From Hahella sp. CCB-MM4 (GTDB taxonomy: Bacteria; Pseudomonadota; Gammaproteobacteria; Pseudomonadales; Oleiphilaceae), in assembly GCF_002260525.1 (NCBI RefSeq), contig NZ_MRYI01000015.1, forward strand, positions 1-64,000: a stretch of 64,000 nucleotides of DNA, given 5' to 3'. Position 1 is the stretch's first letter; every line of letters begins with the position of its first letter. The notes under the pieces were generated by a model. That model saw only the letters and a list, made by a program, of their open reading frames with translations. It did no database searches and was not told the DNA's origin. Below are positions 40,300-49,888 of the stretch, piece after piece. Made by a program: the position numbers and the translations under genes.

Positions 40300-41499
40300 C
40301 TAAACCTTGGAAGACAGCTGCTTACGTTCGAATTCCCGTACCCGTTGACGGCAGTGTTCGATGGTCTGACTGGTCATGACGCTCAGGTTTTCATCCTTAA
40401 GCTCGCCATCCAGGTTCCTGACAATGCACTGGGCGGTTTCGATCATATAGTCGAATGCCTGCATGCTATCGTCCGGCCCGGGAAGCCTGATAAAAAAGCT
40501 CACGCCCGGTGTGGTGGTATCATCCATATCCCGCCCGAAGGTGCCGGGTTTGACGGCATTCGCCATGCTGAATTGAACCGGACCTTTGTCGAAATCATAT
40601 TCGTGGCGATGGTAAATAGACATTTCGCCGAGCTGCATCCCGCAAGCTTCCACCAAATGCCTGAGCTTGGAACCTTCAAATCCCTCGGGAGCTTTCGCCA
40701 AAACGTTGACGACAATGATTTCTTCCGTCGAGTCTTTTGACTTGCGTGATTCCTGTCTTTTGACCTTTTTGCTTTTGTGCTTTTGATGTTTCTGCTGAAG
40801 ACTTTCCTGGATAGCATCCACATTGGACGTAATTTTCTTCAGGAACCGATCTTTGAAATCATTGTGTTTCTCTTCGCTCCTGACCGGCTTGTCCTCGACC
40901 TCTGCATGGAGTTCTGAAGGATCAGCAGACTCGGAAGAAGCATATTCTTCCATCGGGGATTTTTCATCCAGCGACGCACTTTCTTCAACTGGTTCCTCAT
41001 CTTCCCAATGAGGCTCTGCTCTCAAAGGCTCTTCGTTGTAATACTCGGGCTCTTGCTCCGCAGCATAATAAGGCTCGTCGGCCTCGTCACGCTCATAGTC
41101 CTCCGATTCATTGCGCCCATAGCTCTCGGAATCATAACGATAAGAAGCCCTGGATTCGTCCCGATAATCGTCTTCGGAAACGGGTTCGTCCCATTCGCGC
41201 TCATCCTCATCCATCTGATGCGCATTTTCAGCCAGGCTTTCATCGTCGGCTGACTGATTCTCGTCATCATATGAAGAATAAGTGTCCCGGCCATTGCGAA
41301 CGACCCTGAATCCGCCACCGGGCAGTTCAGGATTGAAGTTATCATCGAGTGGAGTGTTTTCGAAATTCCCCCCCATACCCTGGGAAATTTCCATAGAGTC
41401 GCGCCGGGCACGCCGGGCACGGCGAACACCGTCCAGCACGACAAGAATTATAATAAGGACACCGAGAATAATGAGCCATTCTCGTAAACTAATATCCAT
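40300..41499 (-). CDS. zipA: Cell-division protein ZipA
   Basis: The 399-aa protein has the ZipA layout: an N-terminal membrane anchor (LREWLIILGVLIIILVVLDG) followed by a basic patch, a long acidic Tyr/Glu-rich linker (about 60-250) and the C-terminal FtsZ-binding domain (about 255-390; IIVVNVLAKAPEGFEGSKL). It tethers FtsZ filaments to the inner membrane at the division site. It is placed between smc and ligA as in Pseudomonas. Confidence 0.96.
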   Translation of the reverse strand: MDISLREWLIILGVLIIILVVLDGVRRARRARRDSMEISQGMGGNFENTPLDDNFNPELPGGGFRVVRNGRDTYSSYDDENQSADDESLAENAHQMDEDEREWDEPVSEDDYRDESRASYRYDSESYGRNESEDYERDEADEPYYAAEQEPEYYNEEPLRAEPHWEDEEPVEESASLDEKSPMEEYASSESADPSELHAEVEDKPVRSEEKHNDFKDRFLKKITSNVDAIQESLQQKHQKHKSKKVKRQESRKSKDSTEEIIVVNVLAKAPEGFEGSKLRHLVEACGMQLGEMSIYHRHEYDFDKGPVQFSMANAVKPGTFGRDMDDTTTPGVSFFIRLPGPDDSMQAFDYMIETAQCIVRNLDGELKDENLSVMTSQTIEHCRQRVREFERKQLSSKV

Positions 41500-41671
41500 T
41501 CCCTAAGTTACCTCGGTAAAAGCGGTTTTGAGTATCGCCTATCGGCTTTGCATCGCCCTGTTTTTATCGTATCTGGCGACATAATTTATTCAATTCCCGA
41601 CCCCATTACAATTCGGGCGCCGGTCTTTCTTGTCAGCAGGCCTACATCTTCAGACCTAATGCCGTAAAAGA

Positions 41672-44600
41672 CTACAATTCAGCCAGTGCCGCAGCCTCTT
41701 CCACATCAACAGATACCAGGCGGGATACCCCCGGCTCGTGCATGGTGACCCCCATCAAATGATCGGCTTTTTCCATCGCGATCTTGTTGTGGGTGATATA
41801 GATAAACTGCACTTGATCCGACATCTCTTTCACCATTCTGGCATAGCGTCCGACATTTGCATCGTCCAACGGCGCATCGACCTCGTCCAGCATACAGAAC
41901 GGCGCAGGATTAAGCTGGAAGATAGAAAAGATCAACGCAATTGCGGTGAGCGCTTTTTCTCCACCGGACAACAGATGAATAGTGCTGTTCTTTTTGCCAG
42001 GCGGGCGTGCCATGATCGCCACACCGGTTTCCAGTAAATCTTCGCCCGTCAGTTCAAGATAGGCATGGCCGCCGCCGAACACCCTTGGGAAAAGAGTCTG
42101 CAAACCTTCGTTGACCTGATCAAAGGTTTCCTTGAACTTGTTGCGGGTCTCCTTGTCGATTTTCCGGATGGCCGTCTCCAGAGTGTCCAAAGCTTCCTGC
42201 AAGTCCTCATATTGACCGTCCAGATAGACCTTACGTTCTGACTGAGCCTGATATTCGTCAATGGCGGCCAGGTTGATGGCGCCCAGCCGATTAATCTTAT
42301 TCGCGATCTGCTCAATTTCGTCCTGTAATGCCTGCTCTGTATCCTCTTCTGCCAGCATCGGCAAAAGCTGCTGGATATCAAGTTCCTCTTCAGCCAGCTG
42401 GTCACGTAACGTGTTCTTGCGGATATCCGCTTCCCGCTGCTGCATACGCATGGATTCGATCTGGCCACGCAAGGTCTGTATTGACTGTTCGTTGCGGTGG
42501 CGACGGACCTCATCATCCTGCATGGATTTTTCCAGATCAGATAACCGATCCCTTTGCCGGGCCAATACCTGCTCCTGGTCCAGACGCAGGCCCAAAAGTT
42601 CTTCCAGTCTTTCCTGCAGATCCTCTTCCGGCGCCTGATGCGTATTCAGATTCTCCTCAACCCACTGTTGACGGTCTTCTGAACGCTTGATGTTCACCAG
42701 TCCTTTTTCCAGTGCCTGACGCACAGAATCCCGACGCGTGGACAGAGCACTGACACGTAACTGTAACTGGTGCGATTGTTCACGGTCCTGGCGCGCTTGC
42801 GAGCGCAGGTGATCCAACCTCTGGCGGGCACTGTCGCGCTGATTGAGCAAGGATTCTTTCTGCTCGACACACTCCTCCAGCTCCATCAGGGACTGCTGCC
42901 ACACTTCCCTGCTCAACCGGAGATTTTCATTCTCTTCGGCCAGCTGTTCATCTATTTGTGCCACTTCACTGGCGATATGAGCCTGGCGCCGTTCGATTTG
43001 TTCCTGACGGGCTTCCTTGGCACTGATTTCCGCTTTGATCTGTAACTGCTGCTTATTGAGGTCAACCAGCGTTTTCTGGTGCTCTTCCGCCGTGGATTCG
43101 AAATCTTCAAGCTTGAGCTGTATAGCGGACTTGGCCTCACTGACCTCCGCCGTACGATCGCTGATCTCCGCCAGCTGCTCTTCGATTTCCACCAGCCGGC
43201 GGGTGCGGGTCAGAACACCGGCGGTCGAATGTTCCGCATGAGGTCCCTGCATCCAGAATCGGGCGACACGACTACCATCCGGCAGCACGAAATATTCTTT
43301 CTCTCCCAATTCATTGAGACGGGATATGGCATTCTCAAAGCTGTCACAAGACCTGGCTCCGTCGAGCCACTGGGCAACAGAACTTTGGCATTGTCCCTCT
43401 GCCGCCCCGGAAAACTGACTGAAGACGTTACTTGGCGAGACATGATCCGCTACCAGACAAACGCCCGGTGCAGGAGGTTGCCGAACATTCTTCAGCTGCT
43501 CCGGACTCAGCACCCGGGCCTGAATTCGTTCATGCAGCAGAGTTTCCACCGCCGCCTCCCATTGGGAGTCAGCCTTGAGGCTGTCGGACAGTATCGGGGC
43601 CTGATCAAACCCTGCCTGCTGCAACCAGTTTGCAGCACTTTCATTGACACTGGCTTCATCGTTGGCCTGAAGTGCCAGTAACGATGACTGCTCTCCCTTT
43701 AGCGTCTGTTCACGAGTATGAATCTCATTGAGCTGATCGGAAAGTTCATCCAAGCGCGCCCTCAATTCCTTCTCTGATTGACGATGGGAGTCATGAACCT
43801 GATTTTGGTCTTCAATCTGCAGTTCCAGCTCAAGCAATTGTTCCCTGAGCATTTCAAGGGACTCGGAATCCCCCAGGGATTGCGTGGCTCTTTGCTCATC
43901 GAGTAGTTTGTTGCGGCGATCCTGAAGCTGCTGGACCTGTTTCTCTGCCTGCTGAATACGGGACTGCTCAATCTCAGCCGTTTTCTGCAGATCATTGTTA
44001 CGATGCGAAAACTCATCCCAGGAATGCTGCCAGCGCTGCATGGTTTCCTCTGCTTCGGCCAGTTGATCAGCAGAGGTCTCAGAGCGCATCAGCAGCTCTT
44101 CCAGTTCCGGTTCGAGTTCGAGCAACTCTTCTTCCACTTCAGCCTGTTGGCTTTCTTCCAGAGAGCGCTCTTCGCGCAGCTCAGAAAGGGTCTGCTGCAA
44201 CTGATCAAGTTCGGCTTTGAGCTGCTCTTCCCTTTCCCGGGCACTCTTGATCTGTTGTTCGATCTTGGCGATTTCGGCGCCGGTCCCGTAATAATCTGCC
44301 TGGGCCTGGTTCACCGCTTCACCGGCTTCATGGCGTTCCTGGCGAAGGGTTTCCAGCTGGCTGTCTACATTGGTACGTTCGTACAACAGACGCTCAAGCT
44401 CCACTTCACGATCGCGAATGGAAACGGCCAGTTCAGAAGATTCCCTATCCAACTGATTCCACTTAAAGCTGTTTAGGAGCGCCTTCTTCTGCCGCTCTTC
44501 GCTCTTCAGTTCTTTATAGCGTTCAGCGGCCTTGGCCTGGCGATGCAAGTGTTGTAACTGGCGGTCAAGCTCTTCCCGGATGTCCGTCAGACGGTCAAGG

Positions 44601-45169
44601 TTTTCCCGGGTCCGCTTCATCCGGCTTTCGGTTTCCTTGCGCCGCTCCTTGTATTTGGAAATTCCGGCGGCCTCTTCTATAAAGATCCTCAGATCTTCCG
44701 GCTTGGATTCAATCAGACGGGAAATCATTCCCTGCTCGATGATGGCATAGCTCCGGGGCCCCAGACCTGTCCCTAGAAATATGTCAGTGATATCTTTTTT
44801 TCGGCACTTATTGTTGTTGAGGAAGTAAACAGATTGTCCGTCGCGGGTCACTCTGCGTTTGACAGACACTTCGTTGTAGCGAGCAAATTCCCCTTGGATC
44901 GTGCCGCCGGTATTGTCGAATATCAGCTCGATTGAGGCTTGTCCGACCGGCTTACGGCTGTTGGAACCGTTAAAGATGACATCCGCCATGGATTCACCCC
45001 GCAGGTGCTTGGCGGAGCTTTCCCCCATGACCCACCTGACGGCGTCAATAATGTTGGATTTTCCGCAACCATTCGGCCCGACTACCGCCGACATGTTACT
45101 GGGGAAATGCACTGTTGTCGGATCGACAAAGGATTTGAAGCCGGCGAGCTTGATCGATTTCAGTCTCAT
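41672..45169 (-). CDS. smc: Chromosome segregation protein SMC
   Basis: The 1165-aa ATPase has Walker A GPNGCGKSN, long heptad coiled coils, a hinge around 500-650, the ABC signature LLSGGEKALTAIAL and Walker B FCMLDEVDAPLDD. It condenses and segregates the chromosome together with ScpA and ScpB, whose genes lie 4-6 kb upstream in this window. It is transcribed toward zipA and ligA. Confidence 0.98.
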   Translation of the reverse strand: MRLKSIKLAGFKSFVDPTTVHFPSNMSAVVGPNGCGKSNIIDAVRWVMGESSAKHLRGESMADVIFNGSNSRKPVGQASIELIFDNTGGTIQGEFARYNEVSVKRRVTRDGQSVYFLNNNKCRKKDITDIFLGTGLGPRSYAIIEQGMISRLIESKPEDLRIFIEEAAGISKYKERRKETESRMKRTRENLDRLTDIREELDRQLQHLHRQAKAAERYKELKSEERQKKALLNSFKWNQLDRESSELAVSIRDREVELERLLYERTNVDSQLETLRQERHEAGEAVNQAQADYYGTGAEIAKIEQQIKSAREREEQLKAELDQLQQTLSELREERSLEESQQAEVEEELLELEPELEELLMRSETSADQLAEAEETMQRWQHSWDEFSHRNNDLQKTAEIEQSRIQQAEKQVQQLQDRRNKLLDEQRATQSLGDSESLEMLREQLLELELQIEDQNQVHDSHRQSEKELRARLDELSDQLNEIHTREQTLKGEQSSLLALQANDEASVNESAANWLQQAGFDQAPILSDSLKADSQWEAAVETLLHERIQARVLSPEQLKNVRQPPAPGVCLVADHVSPSNVFSQFSGAAEGQCQSSVAQWLDGARSCDSFENAISRLNELGEKEYFVLPDGSRVARFWMQGPHAEHSTAGVLTRTRRLVEIEEQLAEISDRTAEVSEAKSAIQLKLEDFESTAEEHQKTLVDLNKQQLQIKAEISAKEARQEQIERRQAHIASEVAQIDEQLAEENENLRLSREVWQQSLMELEECVEQKESLLNQRDSARQRLDHLRSQARQDREQSHQLQLRVSALSTRRDSVRQALEKGLVNIKRSEDRQQWVEENLNTHQAPEEDLQERLEELLGLRLDQEQVLARQRDRLSDLEKSMQDDEVRRHRNEQSIQTLRGQIESMRMQQREADIRKNTLRDQLAEEELDIQQLLPMLAEEDTEQALQDEIEQIANKINRLGAINLAAIDEYQAQSERKVYLDGQYEDLQEALDTLETAIRKIDKETRNKFKETFDQVNEGLQTLFPRVFGGGHAYLELTGEDLLETGVAIMARPPGKKNSTIHLLSGGEKALTAIALIFSIFQLNPAPFCMLDEVDAPLDDANVGRYARMVKEMSDQVQFIYITHNKIAMEKADHLMGVTMHEPGVSRLVSVDVEEAAALAEL

Positions 45170-45337
45170 ATCAGATCTTGAAGGATGAGAAAAAGAATTG
45201 CGTACAACGTGAGGCTGGAGTTTAGCGGATTCCTATTGGTCAGACCAGCGACTATTCTGCCTACATCTCCGCCCAAATCCGGTACCGGTACCAGCAAACA
45301 ACACAACAGCCGTCCGCTCATGCCTTGATCAGGAGCT

Positions 45338-46009
45338 TCAGGCTGCAGAACGATCTTCCAGAACCGACAACACCAGATCTTTCTGGTGTTCGGCAAAGCT
45401 GTCTATGACCAATTTGAGCCCCGACAGATCCCGGGCTTTGACCGACTTCAGGAGACCATCGTAAAAATGCAGGGATTGCATCAATTCATCCCGGCGTGAC
45501 CTCATGGCCAGATAATAGGTTCGGCTGATCGAAGGTCTCAGATTTTCCATGATTTCCTGCAGATAGGGGTTATTACAGAACCCCATACACATATCCATCA
45601 ATTCGAACGAGTTATCCACGACGGATTCAATCGAAGCCTCTTTTGTCAGGATAATTCCATTAATTTTCTGGATCTGGTCAGTGATGGGTTTTAAATCCGC
45701 TTCTTCCCAACTGGTGGCCACCTTGCTGGCCAGCATGGTCAGCAGGACAGCAAACATGTCATAAAGAGAGGCGACCTGATGAGGACTGAGATCAGACACC
45801 ACGGCTCCTTTGCGCGGATAGATATCGATCAGATGTCGACGCTCCAGGATCAATAAAGCTTCTCTGACCGAACCTCGACTGACATCCAGCTCACTGGCCA
45901 CCTTCAACTCCTGAATCCGCTCAAGGGGTTTGAGCGTGCCTACCATGATTAATCTGCCCAAATGCTGGGCGATCTGCTCAGCAAGACTCTCTGGAGCTTG
46001 AAACCTCAT
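45338..46009 (-). CDS. GntR-family transcriptional regulator (FadR/FCD type)
   Basis: The 223-aa protein has an N-terminal winged helix (LKVASELDVSRGSVREALLILE, then IYPRKGAVVSDLS) and an all-helical ligand domain. It is divergent from alkB across 261 bp that hold a GntR-type operator candidate. In P. aeruginosa the equivalent gene (PA1526) lies between alkB2 and smc. It may sense a fatty acid, fatty acyl-CoA or alkane-oxidation product and control alkB; the ligand is inferred. Confidence 0.9.
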   Translation of the reverse strand: MRFQAPESLAEQIAQHLGRLIMVGTLKPLERIQELKVASELDVSRGSVREALLILERRHLIDIYPRKGAVVSDLSPHQVASLYDMFAVLLTMLASKVATSWEEADLKPITDQIQKINGIILTKEASIESVVDNSFELMDMCMGFCNNPYLQEIMENLRPSISRTYYLAMRSRRDELMQSLHFYDGLLKSVKARDLSGLKLVIDSFAEHQKDLVLSVLEDRSAA

Positions 46010-46219
46010 ACCTTACCTGTCCCACGCAGGGATCTGTCTGTGAATGGAAATATTGATCGTTGTGGCCAGCCAAAATCAACTGGTTACCTGATACTTACAC
46101 AGATACTTCACCAGATTTACCCGCTAGTCAATGTCCTCCATGGTCTTGCCCATACCATTTGAAGAAGACAGGCCGTTCATCGCAGCAAAATTGGCTAACT
46201 ATTGACCGCATCAATTTTC

Positions 46220-46230
46220 TTGTCCTACAA
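46220..46230. promoter_or_regulatory. Candidate GntR operator upstream of alkB
   Basis: TTGTCCTACAA is a perfect TTGT-N3-ACAA inverted repeat and fits the TnGTnnnACnA operator form of FadR/FCD regulators. It ends 40 bp before the alkB start. TCCTACAAT recurs at 46239-46247, giving a possible second half-site. Confidence 0.55.
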
Positions 46231-46270
46231 TCTAACACTCCTACAATAATTCAAACAAGAAGATGTCATC

Positions 46271-47383
46271 ATGCTTACCCACCTACCTCAGCAACTCACA
46301 CTAAATGTAAAGAAATGGAGCTTCCTGCTGTTCTTGCTCCCGGCAACACTCCCGTATGGCAGCTATCTGGCTGGAAAACTTTTGGGAGACCAGACCGTGA
46401 CGCCCTACCTGACGTTCCTGTTCGTGTTCGGCTTGGTTCCAATACTTGATCTAATCATCGGGAAAGACCCCACCAATCCGGATGAACAGCTTGATACTCC
46501 AATTATGTCGCAGGATCCGTTCTATAAATGGCTCACGCTGGGATCCGTACCGCTTTACCTGGTGCTCATAATGTGGGGAGCCTACGTGTTCTCAACCAAC
46601 GAATTTTCCCTGGCCGGAAAAATCGGCTGGATTCTTTCTATCGGAACGGTTGGAGCTTTGGGCATTACCGTCGCTCATGAACTGATTCACAAAGATGCCT
46701 TCGTGGAAAAAAATGCAGGCGGCATCCTGCTCAGCATGGTTTTCTATGGAGGGTTCAAGGTGGAACACCTCAGAGGTCACCACGTCAACGTATCAACACC
46801 TCTGGACGCGTCTTCTGCCCGCTATAACCAATCCCTTTACCAGTTTCTCCCCCATGCCTATCTGCATAACTTTCTGAACGCCTGGAAATTGGAAAGCAGG
46901 CGACTGAAGAAGAAAGGCTGCTCACCATTTTCTCTACAGAATGAATTGATATGGTGGTATGGACTCAGCCTGATATGGCTGGCGGTCTGTATCTTTTTCT
47001 GGGGAATCGAAGGGGGTCTGTTCTTCCTGGGCCAGAGCTTTATCGCCTTTACACTGCTTGAAATCGTGAACTACCTGGAACACTACGGACTACATCGCAG
47101 GCAATTAGACAACGGCAAGTTTGAGAGAGTCACCCCAGAGCACTCCTGGAATTCAAATTACTTTCTGACCAATCTGTTCCTGTTCCATCTGCAGAGACAC
47201 TCTGATCATCATGCCAACGCCAAGCGGCGATATCAGGTGTTGAGACATTATGAAAGCGCCCCTCAACTGCCGGCAGGCTATGCTGCCATGGTTGTATTGG
47301 CACTGATCCCACCTCTTTGGTTCAAGGTGATGAATCCAAGAGTGGAAGCCTATTATGAGAATGAATTCCACCACCTCACATAA
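46271..47383 (+). CDS. alkB: Alkane 1-monooxygenase, membrane di-iron type
   Basis: The 370-aa integral membrane enzyme hydroxylates n-alkanes at the terminal carbon, with electrons from rubredoxin. The histidine boxes are intact: HELIHK (136-141), EHLRGHH (165-171), LQRHSDHH (308-314) and the AlkB signature NYLEHYGLHRR (268-278). Six hydrophobic segments are visible. An AGAAG ribosome site precedes the start. No rubredoxin or alkane-pathway genes adjoin. Synteny with gntR and smc points to the alkB2 type. Confidence 0.96.
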   Translation: MLTHLPQQLTLNVKKWSFLLFLLPATLPYGSYLAGKLLGDQTVTPYLTFLFVFGLVPILDLIIGKDPTNPDEQLDTPIMSQDPFYKWLTLGSVPLYLVLIMWGAYVFSTNEFSLAGKIGWILSIGTVGALGITVAHELIHKDAFVEKNAGGILLSMVFYGGFKVEHLRGHHVNVSTPLDASSARYNQSLYQFLPHAYLHNFLNAWKLESRRLKKKGCSPFSLQNELIWWYGLSLIWLAVCIFFWGIEGGLFFLGQSFIAFTLLEIVNYLEHYGLHRRQLDNGKFERVTPEHSWNSNYFLTNLFLFHLQRHSDHHANAKRRYQVLRHYESAPQLPAGYAAMVVLALIPPLWFKVMNPRVEAYYENEFHHLT

Positions 47384-47445
47384 CCGCCAATAGCAAAACT
47401 CCCTATTCGCTCTCTCCTGAACGCAGCGATCATGCTCCAGGCCTC

Positions 47446-47490
47446 CCGGAACCGGTAATTCGACCAGCACTCTCGCCGGTTCCGGCTTTT
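47446..47490 (+). terminator. alkB terminator
   Basis: CCGGAACCGG (47446-47455) and CCGGTTCCGG (47476-47485) form a perfect 10-bp stem with a 20-base loop, followed by CTTTTATT. Confidence 0.75.
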
Positions 47491-47681
47491 ATTCTGTCTA
47501 CAGATACCTCTTTCCTGCTCAAAAGCCTGACTATGTCGTGGTCAAAACTGTGAATGAAGGTTCGTCATTTTTTTGTCACCCGGTTTAAATATTCCTTGAT
47601 TAGCGCCAGCAAACCGTCTTAGCGGCAATCTTTACCTTTCGGCAATATCTCTACCTTATTGTTTTAATTGAACATTTAAAA

Positions 47682-47698
47682 TTGGCACGAAAATAGCT
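47682..47698 (+). promoter_or_regulatory. Sigma54-type promoter of the diguanylate cyclase gene
   Basis: TTGGCACG-AAAA-TAGCT differs from the TTGGCACG-N4-TTGCT consensus at a single base, and the invariant GG and GC are exactly 10 bases apart. The start codon lies about 64 bp downstream, allowing a leader of about 50 bases. Confidence 0.6.
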
Positions 47699-47761
47699 GT
47701 AAGAGCATTGAGAACCAGAAGTTTAGCCAGTTGGTATCGAAGCGTGAATTCAGGAGCACTT

Positions 47762-48724
47762 ATGCCTAACTCAAGATCTGACAGTCGGAAGCCCGCGGGT
47801 ACAAGGTTGGCCCTTGCGCCAAGCCCAGGTACGCGCACACTGAACACGGAAGATCTTTCGCTTATCCTGGTACGCAAACTACAGACCACCCTGGATACTG
47901 AACAATTGCTTACCTGGTTTCTGGAAGGGGTTGCACCTTTGCTGGGTGAACTTCGTTGCCAGTTTGATTCGCCTCAGATTAAAACGTCTATCGGCGATGT
48001 TGAAAAGTCACGTCACTCGGCCAGTTACAATCTCACTCTGGAAGGAAACCCCATAGGCCAGATCGAGTTCAGGCGCGCCAGCCGGTTTACAGAAGAAGAG
48101 CTGGCAGCACTGGAAGCCCTGATGGGATGCCTGATCTATCCGCTTAGAAACAGCCTGCAATATCATGAAGCCATCAGCGCAGCCATGACAGATGCGTTAA
48201 CGGGTGTGGCTAACAAGCGCTCTTTCGATTACCAGATTCATCGGGAAGTAGCCCAAGCCCGTCGTTACGGATCTGTGCTGTCCTTACTGATATTTGACGT
48301 GGATTTCTTCAAGTCGATCAACGATACCTACGGCCACAGTGCGGGAGATGCCGTGCTCAAGCAACTCACAACCGTCGTAGAGGACAGCTGTCGGGATACT
48401 GATATGGTATTCCGTCTGGGCGGGGAAGAATTCGCTCTTCTGCTGCCGAAAACAGGCCTCGCAGGTGCTCTAACCATTTCAGAGAGAATTCGCGAAGCGG
48501 TAGCCTCCACTGTCTTCTGCTACGAAGGACAGAAGATCAATGTCAGCATCAGCCTGGGAGTTGCCTGCCATGAAGGGAATGAAAGCCGGGCGAGCTTAAT
48601 GGAGAGGACAGATCGCGCGCTCTATAGCGCCAAGCACCTGGGCAGAAACAAATCAGTGCTTGCAGACAACTATCAGGATTTCCGGGAACAAACGATTGAA
48701 GCGACCGGGCCAGTCACTTTCTAA
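47762..48724 (+). CDS. Diguanylate cyclase (GGDEF protein)
   Basis: The 320-aa protein has a GAF-like N-terminal part (about 40-155) and a C-terminal GGDEF domain. The active site is GGEEF (FRLGGEEFALLLP), and an inhibitory-site RDTD lies five residues before it, so the enzyme should make cyclic di-GMP under product inhibition. No membrane segment is seen. The ATG at 47762 has AGGAG 5 bases upstream, which decides against a longer frame. It lies behind a sigma54-type promoter. Confidence 0.93.
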   Translation: MPNSRSDSRKPAGTRLALAPSPGTRTLNTEDLSLILVRKLQTTLDTEQLLTWFLEGVAPLLGELRCQFDSPQIKTSIGDVEKSRHSASYNLTLEGNPIGQIEFRRASRFTEEELAALEALMGCLIYPLRNSLQYHEAISAAMTDALTGVANKRSFDYQIHREVAQARRYGSVLSLLIFDVDFFKSINDTYGHSAGDAVLKQLTTVVEDSCRDTDMVFRLGGEEFALLLPKTGLAGALTISERIREAVASTVFCYEGQKINVSISLGVACHEGNESRASLMERTDRALYSAKHLGRNKSVLADNYQDFREQTIEATGPVTF

Positions 48725-48820
48725 TTGACTGGATAGGGGAGCCTTACGCCCCCCACCCGGCTTATTTTATTTCTCAATATTTATCTTATATCTCTATAGA
48801 AGAAAGAGACTCGCGTAACA

Positions 48821-49861
48821 CTAACGCTTTGTCGGCTTGGAACGCGCTTTCTGCGCCCGTCTAACTGATCCGGCAGAACCGTCCGCCGGCTTCCTGCGCC
48901 CTGATGGCCTTGATGTATTCGAGGGTTTTGACGCATTAGACGATTTGGATGTACTAGACGACCTTGATGTACTAGATGGCTTTGACGTAGACGGTCTTGA
49001 TGTCTTTGATGTCTTTGATGTCTTTGCCGAAGAAGGCTTTCTCACTTGATGTCCGGACTTTTCCATTTGCCGCTTCAGCTTCACCTTTTGTTGAGGCTTA
49101 AGTTCCACCAGCTTTTTGGGTTTCAATCCAGCCATCTCATAAAGGACATTGACGTCCTTCTGCGATAACAGCTCCCAAGCACCCACTTTGATGCGACTCG
49201 GCAGAAATATGAAGCCGTATCTCACCCGCTTCAGCCGACTGACCGTCACCCCCTGGGATTCCCACAGTCTGCGAACCTCTCTATTGCGGCCCTCCTGCAG
49301 CACCACATGGAACCAGCGATTGGACCCTGTACCTCCAGCTTCACTGATATCACTGAAACGTGCCGGTCCATCTTCAAGAAACACACCTTCCTTAAGGCGC
49401 CCGATCATTTCCTCGTCCACTTCACCCAGGACACGAACAGCATATTCCCTGTCGATCTCCGAAGAGGGGTGCATCAACTTGTTAGCCAGCTCGCCGTCAG
49501 TGGTAAATATCAACAAACCACTGGTATTAATATCGAGTCTGCCTACAGCCACCCAGCGGCCCTGGGCCGGTCTGGGCAAACGGTGAAATACTGTGGGCCT
49601 GCCTTCAGGATCATGCCGGCTGGTCACTTCGCCTTCTGGTTTGTTGTATACAAGCACCAGTGTTTCTTCAGAGGATTCCTCGGGAATTTGGTGCCCGTCC
49701 ACCACGATCTTGTCGCTGTTGGACACCCTGTCACCGAGCTTGGCGACCTGGCCGTTAACACGCACCCGCCCCTGCGAAATCCATTCTTCTACCTGTCGAC
49801 GTGATCCAACACCACGACGGGCAATAACTTTCTGCAGTTTTTCATCAACGGATTGCGGCAT
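48821..49861 (-). CDS. rluB: 23S rRNA pseudouridine synthase RluB with a basic repeat tail
   Basis: The 346-aa enzyme has an S4 domain ([20 protein letters not shown]) and the RluB/RsuA catalytic domain with the active Asp in [11 protein letters not shown]; it modifies U2605 of 23S rRNA (E. coli numbering). The last 80 residues are a Ser/Thr/Lys/Arg-rich tail built from short SKPSSTS-like units. At DNA level the tail includes three exact 9-bp copies of GATGTCTTT (48999-49025, plus-strand reading). The tail probably contacts RNA. Confidence 0.95.
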   Translation of the reverse strand: MPQSVDEKLQKVIARRGVGSRRQVEEWISQGRVRVNGQVAKLGDRVSNSDKIVVDGHQIPEESSEETLVLVYNKPEGEVTSRHDPEGRPTVFHRLPRPAQGRWVAVGRLDINTSGLLIFTTDGELANKLMHPSSEIDREYAVRVLGEVDEEMIGRLKEGVFLEDGPARFSDISEAGGTGSNRWFHVVLQEGRNREVRRLWESQGVTVSRLKRVRYGFIFLPSRIKVGAWELLSQKDVNVLYEMAGLKPKKLVELKPQQKVKLKRQMEKSGHQVRKPSSAKTSKTSKTSRPSTSKPSSTSRSSSTSKSSNASKPSNTSRPSGRRKPADGSAGSVRRAQKARSKPTKR

Positions 49862-49888
49862 ATAACACCTGAGTTAAAAAAGAAAAAT

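Larger units (their letters stand above)
47384..47761. other. alkB-dgc intergenic region
   Basis: This region holds the alkB terminator (47446-47490), an AT-rich stretch and a sigma54-type promoter (47682-47698), all listed separately. Otherwise nothing recognised. Confidence 0.6.

Noticed and set aside
48725-48820. Terminator after the diguanylate cyclase gene
   Set aside because: GGGG-AGCCTTACG-CCCC is short and the pairing is ambiguous, though T-rich sequence follows.
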